DNA of 45,677 nucleotides from SIG565 sp045646145 (GCA_045646145.1 JAZRKE010000009.1:1-45677), one strand, 5' to 3'. Positions 1 through 7,995 are shown, counted from the first letter of the stretch. The notes: a model not told the origin generated them from the letters alone. Program-made: numbers and translations.

Positions 1-1017
1 TTAAAATGCTTTTTATGCGTATTGCTAATAGGTGTTTTACTTTTTTGTATCACTTTCCGCATGCAAAAAAATGAAATTGTTGTAATGGAAAATGCAGTTT
101 ATTATGATATATCAAAAAATATTCCGGAGGATTATATTAAACCGCAATTTAACGGCAAGGTTGTAGCAACCATTCTTCCTGATGAAGCTATGATGCCGCC
201 AAAAGCGATCCCAATTAACAATGCTAATCCTTATTATTCATCATACAATTCACATATTTCACCATTACTTAAAGAAACCATGGAAAAATATTCTGATGAG
301 GATGTTTGGTTTCGTGTAGTTATACGCATATATTCCGCACCTTACAGCCAAGAGGTAAAAACCTTTTTAAATTTCTTAAAAGAGTTGGGAAGTACAGAAA
401 TTGAACAAATCAAATTTTCAGAGTGCGTCAATTCAAAAACCAGTTATGTAACCGAATTGAATGCTGAAATGATAAATTTACTGTGCAAATTAAATAATTG
501 CCAATTAATGCTTGCACAATATCCCAGAAACCTTCAGCACAGCAAGGTTATAAGCGATTCGCTTTCAATAATGTTAGATAGAATGAGCGATACCGATTGT
601 GTGGAGGTAATTGCTGTATCTGCTGCGGATGAGTACAATACGTATGCTGAATATCAAAATGTTACTGTAAACCTGCTATATAATTTTGACCGTTTTAGGC
701 CTTTTGAAGGATTGAATAACATTACATACGCGCAGTACAATAAAATAATTGATAAATATCTTTCGTATATTATTGAGAAAAATAATATAACAGAAAAAAT
801 TATTGTATCCGACGAGTTGCCTCGAGTTAAACAAACGATCCAATATCCCACCGAGTTCCGAATGAATAATACTTATACGGGTGATGGTTCATGGGGACGC
901 CCTATCGGCTTCAATGCCGAGCTTACAAAAGCTGAAATACTGAAACTGGCTGAGGATGAGGAAATTAAGGTACTCTATTTAGCACCTGAAAGAGCAAAAA
1001 ATGATATTTTGTGGTAA
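1..1017 (+). CDS. Exported/lipoprotein-like protein, 5' end cut by window
   Basis: The reading frame is open to base 1, so the true start lies upstream. The first internal start-like codon, TTG at 22, has no ribosome binding site. The first residues (LLIGVLLFCIT) are hydrophobic and look like a signal peptide or membrane anchor. The rest is a soluble domain of about 300 residues. The protein is a paralogue of the next gene: both share a middle block (RLMLAQYSRN-type, then ISD.L...LD.M..TD) and a nearly identical C-terminus (FNAELTKAEILKLAEDEEIK). That C-terminal pattern resembles the strand-helix-strand ending of subtilisin-propeptide (I9)-like inhibitor domains; this is inference from pattern only. 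No enzymatic motif was recognised. Function unknown, probably acting at the cell surface. Confidence 0.75.
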   Translation, partial: LKCFLCVLLIGVLLFCITFRMQKNEIVVMENAVYYDISKNIPEDYIKPQFNGKVVATILPDEAMMPPKAIPINNANPYYSSYNSHISPLLKETMEKYSDEDVWFRVVIRIYSAPYSQEVKTFLNFLKELGSTEIEQIKFSECVNSKTSYVTELNAEMINLLCKLNNCQLMLAQYPRNLQHSKVISDSLSIMLDRMSDTDCVEVIAVSAADEYNTYAEYQNVTVNLLYNFDRFRPFEGLNNITYAQYNKIIDKYLSYIIEKNNITEKIIVSDELPRVKQTIQYPTEFRMNNTYTGDGSWGRPIGFNAELTKAEILKLAEDEEIKVLYLAPERAKNDILW

Positions 1018-1069
1018 ATAAACATCTTTACACTTTAAGTGCGCTATTTTATGTGAAAGGACGATTTAT

Positions 1070-2128
1070 ATGTTCAAAAGAATAATATCCTTGCTTTTGG
1101 CGGTAATATTAATCATATCTTTTTCAGCATGTAAAGATAATTCGGATAAAAGCAGTGAAAATAATGATAGCGTAGAGTTGGTATATAGCGAGGCGTTAGG
1201 TGATACACTGCCTGTTTTAAATTTCAAAGTTCCGGAAAATTACGTTAAACCTCGTTATAAAGGGAAGTATATTGCGGGGGAAACATTTGATAGCGGTATC
1301 TATCCAAGCAGAGACCCAAATCAACGCGATTCCTGGATGTCTTTAGTAGGTGCGTCAGATTTGCTCAAAAGCAAAATGGAGGAATATAAAGGGCAAGAGG
1401 TATGGTTTAAAGTAATTGTACGAGTGCTGTATCAAGGGCAAGATCAGGGTTACACGCTTTCGGATACATTAAGTTTTACAGAATCACTGGGTGCTATTGT
1501 ACCTATCGAAAAAGAGACTTTTTCCGAATATCAAATTCAAAATGCGTATGTTGCTTATCTTACGCACGAAATGATTGATATAATATTAAATTTAGGGAAT
1601 TGCAGATTAATGTTGGCACAATATTCAAGGAATCCCAAATATAACAATGTTATTAGTGATGGGCTATGTGTCAGATTAGATAAAATGAATGAGACTGACA
1701 AGGCTGAAATAGTAGCAGTTACGGTATATGACCACTCCAACATTTATGCCGTAAAACAGGGATTGACTACCAACACTTCTTATAATTCTCAACGTTTTAA
1801 TTTGTTTGCATCGGGAATAGGGTTATCTTTAGGTGAGTGTTTAACTTTAATTGAACAACATATTGATAATATAAAGGTTAGACAAAATATCAAAGAGAAT
1901 GAGTCATTAGCTTCTATTCAATCGAGTTTTTATAAAACAACAGACCATCCGGAAATTGGATCTGCACTGATCCAAACGGATGAAACAAATTTAGATAAAC
2001 TTGTAACTACCGAAAGTTTATACCATATATCTGCAGGCTTCAATGCCGAGTTAACTAAAGCGGAAATACTGAAACTGGCTGAGGATGAGGAAATAAAGGT
2101 AATCTACTTAGCATCTGAAAGAAAGTAA
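1070..2128 (+). CDS. Putative lipoprotein, paralogue of the preceding gene
   Basis: The 352-residue protein opens with a lipoprotein signal: positive MFKR, a hydrophobic core, then a lipobox ending in SAC at about residue 21, so it is probably lipidated and anchored outside the membrane. The mature part begins with a Ser/Asn/Asp-rich linker. It shares the middle block and the FNAELTKAEILKLAEDEEIKV C-terminus with the upstream protein, so the two arose by tandem duplication. A GAAAGGACG ribosome site precedes the ATG. A strong hairpin terminator follows, making this the last gene of its unit. No catalytic motif is visible. An I9-inhibitor-like C-terminal fold is possible but unproven. Confidence 0.8.
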   Translation: MFKRIISLLLAVILIISFSACKDNSDKSSENNDSVELVYSEALGDTLPVLNFKVPENYVKPRYKGKYIAGETFDSGIYPSRDPNQRDSWMSLVGASDLLKSKMEEYKGQEVWFKVIVRVLYQGQDQGYTLSDTLSFTESLGAIVPIEKETFSEYQIQNAYVAYLTHEMIDIILNLGNCRLMLAQYSRNPKYNNVISDGLCVRLDKMNETDKAEIVAVTVYDHSNIYAVKQGLTTNTSYNSQRFNLFASGIGLSLGECLTLIEQHIDNIKVRQNIKENESLASIQSSFYKTTDHPEIGSALIQTDETNLDKLVTTESLYHISAGFNAELTKAEILKLAEDEEIKVIYLASERK

Positions 2129-2155
2129 AACGAGATTTTGTGGTAAATAAGGGCG

Positions 2156-2184
2156 CAGGGCACCAAGCGGTGCCCTGTGTTTTG
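2156..2184 (+). terminator. Intrinsic terminator after the lipoprotein pair
   Basis: A perfect 9-bp stem, CAGGGCACC / GGTGCCCTG, with an AAGC loop is followed by a short T-rich tail (TGTTTTG). It lies between the lipoprotein genes and the greA promoter. Confidence 0.8.
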
Positions 2185-2218
2185 CAAAAATAAATATTTT
2201 TTATAAAAATTATTCTGC

Positions 2219-2247
2219 TTGACAGAAAGATTTGTTTATTATATAAT
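2219..2247 (+). promoter_or_regulatory. Consensus SigA promoter of greA-lysS
   Basis: Perfect -35 TTGACA (2219-2224), a 17-bp spacer and perfect -10 TATAAT (2242-2247). The expected start site is near 2254, about 60 bases before the greA ATG. Confidence 0.9.
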
Positions 2248-2255
2248 ACATTTTG

Positions 2256-2286
2256 TATCTACCTTATGTATATAATAAGGTAGATA
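2256..2286 (+). promoter_or_regulatory. 12-bp inverted repeat in the greA leader
   Basis: TATCTACCTTAT (2256-2267) and ATAAGGTAGATA (2275-2286) are perfect inverse complements separated by 7 bases. The repeat begins at about +2 of the predicted transcript. It could be an operator bound as DNA or a 5' hairpin protecting the mRNA; the sequence does not decide between these. Confidence 0.6.
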
Positions 2287-2312
2287 AATATTAGAAAGGA
2301 AGTCTTCTTAAA

Positions 2313-2786
2313 ATGAATAAGAAAATCAGACTTACCGACGAAGGACTAAAAAATTTAAAAGAGGAACTTGAAACCCTTAAAACCGAGGGCAGACGCGATA
2401 TTGCCGAGAAAATTAAGGTAGCTCGCGGCTATGGTGATCTCTCGGAAAACAGCGAATATGATGAGGCAAAAAACGAGCAGGCGAAAATCGAAGCAAGAAT
2501 TGTTGAGATTGAGGCAATGCTTAAGAATGTCGAAATAATTGAGAATGTTAAGGGCGCGGTTAAAACCGTAGTTATCGGCTCTAAGGTTAAAATTCTCGAT
2601 GTTGAGTTTGAAGAGGAATTAGAGTATCATATTGTAGGTCGCGCAGAGGCAGACCCTGAGAAAGGCAAGATTTCGGATGAGTCGCCCGTTGGAAGAGCGC
2701 TTCTCGGCCACAAAAAAGGTGATACCGTTTTTGCCGAAGCCCCCGCAGGTGAAATAGAGTTTAAAATTCTTTCAATTTCAAAATAA
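2313..2786 (+). CDS. greA: Transcription elongation factor GreA
   Basis: GreA inserts into the RNA polymerase secondary channel and stimulates cleavage of backtracked RNA, rescuing stalled complexes. The 157-residue length is typical. The N-terminal coiled coil carries the diagnostic tip GDLSENSEYDEAK (about residues 41-53), whose acidic pair coordinates the catalytic Mg2+. The C-terminal FKBP-like domain contains SPVGRALLGHKKGD. An AGAAAGGAAG ribosome site precedes the ATG. It is transcribed from the consensus promoter just upstream, with lysS following after a small hairpin, an arrangement common in Firmicutes. Nothing is missing or truncated. Confidence 0.97.
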   Translation: MNKKIRLTDEGLKNLKEELETLKTEGRRDIAEKIKVARGYGDLSENSEYDEAKNEQAKIEARIVEIEAMLKNVEIIENVKGAVKTVVIGSKVKILDVEFEEELEYHIVGRAEADPEKGKISDESPVGRALLGHKKGDTVFAEAPAGEIEFKILSISK

Positions 2787-2793
2787 TTTTTCG

Positions 2794-2814
2794 GGGCAGT
2801 AAAACTGCCCTTTT
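2794..2814 (+). terminator. Small hairpin between greA and lysS
   Basis: A 7-bp stem, GGGCAGT / ACTGCCC, with an AAA loop and four Ts sits 23 bases before lysS. It is short enough to act as a partial terminator that lowers lysS relative to greA. Confidence 0.55.
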
Positions 2815-2837
2815 AAACTTTTAAAGGATGTGATAAA

Positions 2838-4340
2838 ATGTCAGAAAATGTAGAGCAGGTTTTAGAGACCCAGGAACAGCTTAATGAGATTATAAAGGTG
2901 CGCCACGATAAACTGGCAGCCTTAAAGGCAGACGGTAAGGACCCCTTTATAAAAACCAAGTTTGATTTTGATGCTTACGCTGCTGACATTAAGGATAATT
3001 TTGCCGAGTATGAAGGCAAAACTGTTAAAATCGCAGGCAGAATTATGAGCCGCAGAATTATGGGTAAAGCAAGCTTTGCAGGACTTCAGGATACTACGGG
3101 CAGAATCCAGTTTTATATCCGTCGAGACGATGTCGGCGAGGATGTTTATGCAGCCTTTAAGAAATGGGATATTGGAGATATAGTTGGTCTTACAGGCTTT
3201 GTATTTACCACTAAAACAGGTGAAATTTCGGTTCACGCTCAGTCTATTGAGCTGCTTTCAAAGTCCCTTTTACCGCTTCCCGAAAAGTTCCACGGCTTAA
3301 AGGATACCGACACCCGCTTCCGTCAGCGCTATGTTGATTTGATTGTGAACCCAGAAGTAAAGCGCAATTTTATTATCCGTTCACAGTTCATCAAATTTAT
3401 GCGTAAGTATCTTGACGATATGAACTATATTGAGGTTGAAACACCCGTACTTAACACCATTGCAGGCGGCGCTTCGGCACGTCCGTTTATTACGCACCAT
3501 AATACCCTTAACCTTGATATGTATATGCGTATCGCCACAGAGCTTCCCTTAAAACGCCTTATTGTTGGTGGAATGGACAGGGTTTATGAAATAGGCAGAA
3601 TTTTCAGAAACGAGGGTATGGACCCAAAACACAATCCCGAATTTACATCGGTTGAGCTTTATCAGGCATATGCCGATTTCCACGATATGATGGATATTGC
3701 TGAGGGCATTATCTCGGGTGCCGCAAAAGAAATTCTTGGCACCTACGAGATAGAGTGGATGGGTGAGAAAATCGACCTGACTCCCGGTTGGCGCAGACTT
3801 ACAATGGTTGATGCCGTTAAGGAATATGTTGGTATTGACTTCGGCGCTATTACCGACGATGCCGAGGCTGTAGCTGCTGCTGAGGCTGTAGGCGTAGAAT
3901 TAGCCGACACAGCCGATAAAACCTGGGGTAATGCACTTTACGCCTGCTTCGACCAGCGCGTAGAGGAAAAACTTATTCAACCTACATTTATTACAATGTA
4001 TCCCGTTGAGGTTTCTCCCTTAACTAAAGCGAGTCCCGAAGACCCAAGACTCACCGAGCGTTTTGAACTCTTTGTTTGCCACTCAGAACTTGCAAATGCC
4101 TATTCCGAGCTTAACGACCCCGGTGTTCAGAGGGAAAGATTTGAAAAACAGCTCGAACTAAGAGATAGAGGCGACGATGAAGCCGAGATGCTTGATGAGG
4201 ATTTCTTAACCGCCCTCGAATACGGTATGCCACCAACAGGCGGTATGGGTATAGGCGTAGACAGAGCAGTTATGCTTTTAACCAACTCCGACACCATCCG
4301 TGAGGTAATCTTATTCCCCACAATGAAACCGTTAGACTAA
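2838..4340 (+). CDS. lysS: Lysyl-tRNA synthetase, class II
   Basis: This enzyme charges tRNA-Lys with lysine using ATP in the cytoplasm. The 500 residues match bacterial class II LysRS. An N-terminal OB-fold binds the anticodon (KTVKIAGRIMSRRIMGKASF, about residues 60-80). The catalytic domain has motif 1 (about 185-207), motif 2 (RIFRNEGMDPKHNPEFT, about 254-270) and motif 3 (GGMGIGVDRAVML, about 464-476). An AAAGGATG ribosome site precedes the ATG. The last codons, FPTMKPLD-stop, coincide with the attachment core used by all the downstream elements. The present 3' end may therefore be element-supplied sequence that restores the same protein. Confidence 0.97.
   Translation: MSENVEQVLETQEQLNEIIKVRHDKLAALKADGKDPFIKTKFDFDAYAADIKDNFAEYEGKTVKIAGRIMSRRIMGKASFAGLQDTTGRIQFYIRRDDVGEDVYAAFKKWDIGDIVGLTGFVFTTKTGEISVHAQSIELLSKSLLPLPEKFHGLKDTDTRFRQRYVDLIVNPEVKRNFIIRSQFIKFMRKYLDDMNYIEVETPVLNTIAGGASARPFITHHNTLNLDMYMRIATELPLKRLIVGGMDRVYEIGRIFRNEGMDPKHNPEFTSVELYQAYADFHDMMDIAEGIISGAAKEILGTYEIEWMGEKIDLTPGWRRLTMVDAVKEYVGIDFGAITDDAEAVAAAEAVGVELADTADKTWGNALYACFDQRVEEKLIQPTFITMYPVEVSPLTKASPEDPRLTERFELFVCHSELANAYSELNDPGVQRERFEKQLELRDRGDDEAEMLDEDFLTALEYGMPPTGGMGIGVDRAVMLLTNSDTIREVILFPTMKPLD
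4314..4340 (+). repeat. attL core: lysS 3' end, copy 1 of 4
   Basis: These 27 bases encode FPTMKPLD-stop of LysS. They match 17747-17773 with one mismatch, and 32513-32538 and 44100-44125 with a few third-position changes. They form the left boundary of the first integrated element. Every copy keeps the same peptide and stop codon, which is the usual sign of site-specific integration into the 3' end of a protein gene. Confidence 0.9.
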
Positions 4341-4386
4341 TGAAAACCAAGTAAAATCAAGGGTTTGTGGCACTTGGAAACACTGT

Positions 4387-4407
4387 TTTAGACCACAATT
4401 AGTCCAT
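4387..4407 (+). other. Left arm-type integrase sites, element 1
   Basis: TTTAGACCAC (4387-4396) is followed by a degenerate TTAGTCCAT (4399-4407), about 46 bases inside the left core. The same decamer is repeated at the element's right end. Tn916-type integrases bind short direct repeats of this kind through an N-terminal domain. Confidence 0.65.
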
Positions 4408-4422
4408 TTTGTAAAAAGAAAT

Positions 4423-4458
4423 AAAAAAGGAAGACCATTTTATTGGTCTTCCTTTTTT
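4423..4458. terminator. Bidirectional terminator at left end of element 1
   Basis: A 15-bp perfect stem, AAAAAAGGAAGACCA / TGGTCTTCCTTTTTT, has A- and T-runs on both sides, so it can stop transcription both ways. It overlaps the stop of the minus-strand gene and would also block read-through from lysS. Confidence 0.88.
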
Positions 4459-4841
4459 GTTTCTTCTTGTATTTTACATATATATTCTTCACATTCATAA
4501 TCATTATACCAACTGTATTTGAGTTTGTTTTCGTTAAGACAATCACGAAGGGTTTGATAAATGTTTTTATCAATGTGTATAGAATGGTCTGTTTCTCTAT
4601 AACCGTCCTTAATGTGTAATACATAAAATTCTTCTCTTTCTCCATATATAGTTTTATGATGACGAAGAATTAAATCTTTTCCCGAATAAATAGTTTGAAT
4701 TGTGTTATTGATATTTAAGTAAAGCAAAAATCCACCACTTAATATAGACAATATTAAGTATGAGTTTTCTCCTATCTCTATCTGTTTTTCTATATAGTTT
4801 TCAATAATGTTAATATTATCATTTTCTTTTTCATTAAACAT
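4440..4841 (-). CDS. Hypothetical protein (133 aa)
   Basis: An acidic, Tyr- and Asn-rich protein with a short hydrophobic stretch (SYLILSILSGGFLLYL, about residues 27-42) that may be a buried helix or a single membrane segment. The C-terminal third has several Tyr/Asp/Glu residues and two Cys residues (YNDYECEEYIC). No family was recognised. It is the last gene of a minus-strand run of small genes at the left end of element 1, starting 2 bases after the DUF3846 stop and ending in the bidirectional terminator. The close spacing argues for one operon and probably a related accessory role. Confidence 0.6.
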   Translation of the reverse strand: MFNEKENDNINIIENYIEKQIEIGENSYLILSILSGGFLLYLNINNTIQTIYSGKDLILRHHKTIYGEREEFYVLHIKDGYRETDHSIHIDKNIYQTLRDCLNENKLKYSWYNDYECEEYICKIQEETKKEDQ

Positions 4842-4842
4842 A

Positions 4843-5550
4843 CTATCTTTCTTCTCCTTGTTCGTTTAATTCTTCTTCAATTTCTTCTTCGTCTATGATA
4901 CTGTATAATTCATTCATAAACATTTCTACTGCTGCATCGTAATTCGCTTCTTGGGGAGTTTGATATGTTTTTATTAACTCCCATTGGTCGTCATAATATA
5001 TAAGTATTCTGTCTAATTCATCTGCTATTGCCGTATCTAAATCGGTATATTCACCGTTGTTAAGATACTCTACAATATCTTTTGCCGTAGAGATTGCCAA
5101 TTCACTATTTTCTGCATAATCACAATTAACTACAAATTTCTTCATTTCTTTTTTCTCACTTTCATTAAATATAATTTTTTTGTCTTCTGTGTATTCAAAA
5201 TCGGGTTTTTCAAATAACTTATAATAAGTTGTAATTTGTTCTTCTGATAAACTTTGAAATTCATCGCTATCTGTGGGGGCACTACAAATAAAAAAACTGC
5301 CGTGGATTATATCAAATATATCTGCTTTGTCAGGGTTAAAGAGTTCAGGGTGTAAATCTTTATACCAAAGAATTCTGTTTGGAACAGAACCATTGAATTT
5401 TCCTTCATCGTTGCAAACTAATGCAACAGTATCATCAAATGGATATATCGCTTCAATGTTTCCACCAACTGCATTTTGCATTGATTTTAACCCTTTGCCG
5501 AGTTCTATAATTTGAGCATTTCGCCCAGGTTCAACCATAATAACTTTCAT
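4843..5550 (-). CDS. DUF3846-family protein
   Basis: The N-terminus (MKVIMVEPGRNAQIIELG, then LKSMQNAVGGNIEAIYPFDD, then NDEGKFNGSVPNR) has the pattern of DUF3846, a small domain common on mobile elements of Clostridia and in phage-like proteins; its biochemical role is not established. About 140 further residues are acidic and end in a Glu-rich tail. The ATG at 5550 is preferred, two bases after the upstream stop; an in-frame GTG at 5565 would overlap that gene. It sits in the minus-strand small-gene operon of element 1. The acidic tail fits DNA-mimic or protein-binding roles, but that is speculation. Confidence 0.75.
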   Translation of the reverse strand: MKVIMVEPGRNAQIIELGKGLKSMQNAVGGNIEAIYPFDDTVALVCNDEGKFNGSVPNRILWYKDLHPELFNPDKADIFDIIHGSFFICSAPTDSDEFQSLSEEQITTYYKLFEKPDFEYTEDKKIIFNESEKKEMKKFVVNCDYAENSELAISTAKDIVEYLNNGEYTDLDTAIADELDRILIYYDDQWELIKTYQTPQEANYDAAVEMFMNELYSIIDEEEIEEELNEQGEER

Positions 5551-5551
5551 T

Positions 5552-5845
5552 TTAACTATTCTCACTTTCTTTTAATATTTTCTTTTGATTTATACGATAA
5601 TGTCCGGCATTTACTCGCTCGAAAATTTCGTAATAGAGTGTGGTTTTTCTTTCGTCTTTTGAATAACAATTTCGTATTTGGTATTGAATATCATCTTTAT
5701 CAATATAGACAATCTTTTCTTGACGATATGTATTACCCCATTCTTCACGGTAATATAAAATATCTGCATACCAAATGTCAGGGTTGTTCATTTGCATTTT
5801 CAGGGTTCGTAGTAATTTGTTTTTACCTATATACTTGAACGGCAT
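5552..5845 (-). CDS. Hypothetical protein (97 aa)
   Basis: A small basic, aromatic-rich protein (WYADILYYREEWGNTYRQEKIVY) of unrecognised family. Its stop lies at the start of the DUF3846 gene, implying translational coupling, and a GGAGATT-type ribosome site precedes the ATG. It has no signal peptide and no membrane segment. It belongs to the minus-strand small-gene run at the left end of element 1. The alternation of charged and aromatic residues suggests a compact beta-rich fold, but no function can be assigned. Confidence 0.6.
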   Translation of the reverse strand: MPFKYIGKNKLLRTLKMQMNNPDIWYADILYYREEWGNTYRQEKIVYIDKDDIQYQIRNCYSKDERKTTLYYEIFERVNAGHYRINQKKILKESENS

Positions 5846-5866
5846 ATTATGTAATCTCCTTTCTTC

Positions 5867-6055
5867 TTAATTCGTTTTTTTATAACCGTCAGTAATTAAA
5901 AATGATACTAATTCATCTAATTCTTTTTTTGTCTTCTTGCTATCGGCAGAAACAAACAAGAATGTTCCGTATTTGAACTCTTTTGTATCTGTATCAATTT
6001 CTAATTGATAGTTCAAACCGTTTTTATTAACCTTTGTTGCATACCTTTTAATCAT
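5867..6055 (-). CDS. Small hypothetical protein (62 aa)
   Basis: A short protein (MIKRYATKVNKNGLNYQLEIDTDTK...) with an AAAGGAG-type ribosome site just upstream. A predicted beta hairpin is followed by a Lys/Asp-rich helix (KKTKKELDELVSFLI). It is the first gene of the minus-strand run 4440-6055. The upstream 200 bases contain the tandem repeats described separately, so its promoter lies within or beside them. No family recognised. Confidence 0.5.
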   Translation of the reverse strand: MIKRYATKVNKNGLNYQLEIDTDTKEFKYGTFLFVSADSKKTKKELDELVSFLITDGYKKTN

Positions 6056-6086
6056 AAAATTATTCTCCTTTCGTAAGTTTCAATTT

Positions 6087-6298
6087 AAGTATGTAAGAGT
6101 GGGACTATAAAAAATTTTTTCTGCATACAAATTTTTTGAATTGCTAATTTTTTATTTCCATATTCAGTATGAAAGAAAGTGGGACTAAAAAATTTTTTCT
6201 GCATACAAATTTTTTGAATTGATAAAAATTTTAAGTTCCAAATTAAGAATGATAGAAATGGGACTAAAAAATTTTTCCTGCATATAAATTTTTTGAAT
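6087..6298. repeat. Three 55-57 bp direct repeats, about 79 bp apart
   Basis: Copies at 6087-6143, 6165-6221 and 6245-6298 share the order AGTATG..AGA.. / GGGACTAAAAAATTTTT / CTGCATACAAATTTTTTGAA. A degenerate fourth copy (AAGTATGAAAAG ... GGGACTTG ... TTTTTTACAAAT) lies near 6766-6816, upstream of the RHH gene. The regular spacing and position between two minus-strand operons fit operator, iteron or partition-site repeats, possibly bound by the neighbouring RHH protein. Confidence 0.75.
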
Positions 6299-6332
6299 AA
6301 AAAATGTTCGCCTATAAAAAGCGAACATCAAT

Positions 6333-6575
6333 TTAATCGTCTAATATATCTCCTGCAAGATAACAAGTTATTTTGCCCGTGGGTTCTTCGGAACCATTGT
6401 CTGCAAAAATTTCTTGCTTGATTTGTTCTATTTCTTTGTCTTGTTCTCGTTTTCTAACTTTCTCCCTAATCTCTGCCATTTTTCGTTCGTTTTCTTTACG
6501 AATAATTTTTATTCGTTCTTCGCCACTCAATTCTTTTATTTTCTTCGCCATTACAAAATCGGTTAATTTACCCAT
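6333..6575 (-). CDS. Charged coiled-coil protein (80 aa)
   Basis: A highly charged protein dominated by one helix (about residues 15-60: SGEERIKIIRKENERKMAEIREKVRKREQDKEIEQI) predicted to form a coiled coil. The short C-terminal tail is of unknown type (KITCYLAGDILDD). It starts 3 bases after the stop of the RHH gene, so the two are co-transcribed. An RHH DNA-binding protein plus a small helical partner resembles partition or antitoxin-like pairs. No family match is claimed. Confidence 0.6.
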   Translation of the reverse strand: MGKLTDFVMAKKIKELSGEERIKIIRKENERKMAEIREKVRKREQDKEIEQIKQEIFADNGSEEPTGKITCYLAGDILDD

Positions 6576-6577
6576 TT

Positions 6578-6742
6578 TTAAGACCCCCTTTCTTCGTCTT
6601 CGGGGAACACTAATGTATCTAAATAATCTTCAACCCAATGTCGCACAATTTTCGATTGCGATTTCTTTTTCTTTTCTGCAATCACTTTTATTTTTGTTTT
6701 GGTTTCAGGCGATACATAAATTTTAATAAGCACCTTTTTCAA
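6578..6742 (-). CDS. Small ribbon-helix-helix (CopG-like) protein
   Basis: The TTG start at 6742 is chosen because an AAAGGAG ribosome site sits about 7 bases upstream. The longer frame from an ATG at 6760 would place that site inside the gene. The resulting 54 residues begin with a basic strand (KKVLIKIYVSPETKTKIK) followed by two helices (AEKKKKSQSKIVRHWVEDYL). This is the ribbon-helix-helix pattern of small DNA-binding repressors. It is co-transcribed with the coiled-coil gene 3 bases downstream. The four repeats on either side of this operon are plausible binding sites. It may repress itself or mark DNA for partition. Confidence 0.65.
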   Translation of the reverse strand: MKKVLIKIYVSPETKTKIKVIAEKKKKSQSKIVRHWVEDYLDTLVFPEDEERGS

Positions 6743-6824
6743 AATATCAACTCCTTTCATATTAAGTATGAAAAGTTTAATAGAAAAACGAAAAAATTGG
6801 GACTTGTTTTTTACAAATACTAGA

Positions 6825-6853
6825 TTGTATTTTTTGGGTGTTTGTAGTATAAT
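6825..6853 (+). promoter_or_regulatory. Promoter of the methyltransferase gene
   Basis: TTGTAT (6825-6830), a 17-bp spacer and TATAAT (6848-6853), 35 bases before the chosen ATG. Confidence 0.75.
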
Positions 6854-6888
6854 AGAATACAATGGATTGAAAGGAATAAATATTGATT

Positions 6889-7995
6889 ATGATAAATAAG
6901 GTAATTTGTGGCGATTCCATTGAAGAAATGAATAAAATGCAACCCAATAGTGTGGATTTGATTTTTGCAGACCCACCGTATTGGATGCGAACCGAAGGTG
7001 TTTTGAAACGAGTTGAAGGCACTGACTTTGACGGGTGCGATGATACTTGGGATAAATTTGATTCTCTTGAAGATTACGAGGATTTCACAAAAAAGTGGTT
7101 ATCTGCTTGTCATCGCATATTGAAACCCAATGGTTCAATTTGGGTTATCGGTGGTATGCAATGTATATACACTATTGGTTCAACAATGCAGGACTTGGGT
7201 TTTTGGTTAGTTAATGATGTTATTTGGCACAAAAAGAATCCCACCCCTAACTTTATGGGAACACGATTAAATAACAGTCACGAAACTTTGATTTGGGCGA
7301 CAAAAAGCAAAAAATCCAAATATACTTTTAATTACAAAACTGCAAAAGAACTCAATGTAGATTCTGTTACCGAAGACGAATACAGTAAAGGTGTTCGCAA
7401 ACAAATGGGTTCTGTTTGGAGATTTCCCGTTTGTTCGGGGTTAGAAAGATTAAAAGACGAGAACGGAGAAAAATTACATAGCACACAAAAACCTTTGGAA
7501 ATGTTGGAAAGAATAATTGCGATTTCTTCAAAAAAAGGCGATTTAGTGTTAGACCCGTTCGGGGGCACAATGACAACGGGTGTCGCAGCGAAAAAACTTG
7601 GCAGAAATTATATTATGCTTGAACGAGAACCCAAATATTGCAAATTTGGAGAACAGCGATTAAACGAAACGGTTTATATAGATACCCCTATTGCCAATGC
7701 CGTATATGATGAAAAACCTTTGAAAGTATCAATGGAAGAAATGATTACGGCAGGAGTGTTTGTGGTTGGGGAAGATTTCTGTTTCAAAAATGGAGAACCC
7801 GTTGCAAAGTTATGTGCAGACGGAAAATTAGAGTATAACGGAGAAATTCTTGATATGCACACTTGTTGTGCCGTTGCAAGACAAGTAAAGGCAAATAGAT
7901 TAAACGGTTTCGATTATTGGTATGTAATTAGAGAAAACAAACCCGTTGCGATAGCAGATATAAGAGAAGAATATAGAAAAACAAAACAACAATAA
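6889..7995 (+). CDS. Beta-class adenine-N6 DNA methyltransferase, M.HinfI-like (predicted GANTC)
   Basis: The enzyme transfers a methyl group from S-adenosylmethionine to adenine and protects element and host DNA from the linked nuclease. The catalytic motif DPPY (about residues 28-31) comes before the SAM-binding motif DPFGGTMTTG (about 221-230), the beta-class order. The sequence follows M.HinfI closely from memory, for example the run IFADPPY.M.TEG and the later SIWVIG, NDVIW.K.NP.PNF.GTR and TFNYKT. A C-terminal extension as in CcrM/HinfI enzymes is present. GANTC specificity is inferred from this. The ATG at 6889 is used; TTG at 6883 is possible. It converges on the nuclease genes. Confidence 0.9.
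   Translation: MINKVICGDSIEEMNKMQPNSVDLIFADPPYWMRTEGVLKRVEGTDFDGCDDTWDKFDSLEDYEDFTKKWLSACHRILKPNGSIWVIGGMQCIYTIGSTMQDLGFWLVNDVIWHKKNPTPNFMGTRLNNSHETLIWATKSKKSKYTFNYKTAKELNVDSVTEDEYSKGVRKQMGSVWRFPVCSGLERLKDENGEKLHSTQKPLEMLERIIAISSKKGDLVLDPFGGTMTTGVAAKKLGRNYIMLEREPKYCKFGEQRLNETVYIDTPIANAVYDEKPLKVSMEEMITAGVFVVGEDFCFKNGEPVAKLCADGKLEYNGEILDMHTCCAVARQVKANRLNGFDYWYVIRENKPVAIADIREEYRKTKQQ

Noticed and set aside
4314..4340. A tRNA gene as the integration target
   Set aside because: The repeated core is the coding end of lysS; no cloverleaf-forming sequence was seen at any junction.
4388..4645. Minus-strand frame of 85 residues overlapping the 133-aa gene
   Set aside because: It lies in another frame of the better-supported gene, crosses the bidirectional terminator and has a low-complexity Lys/Thr-rich composition.
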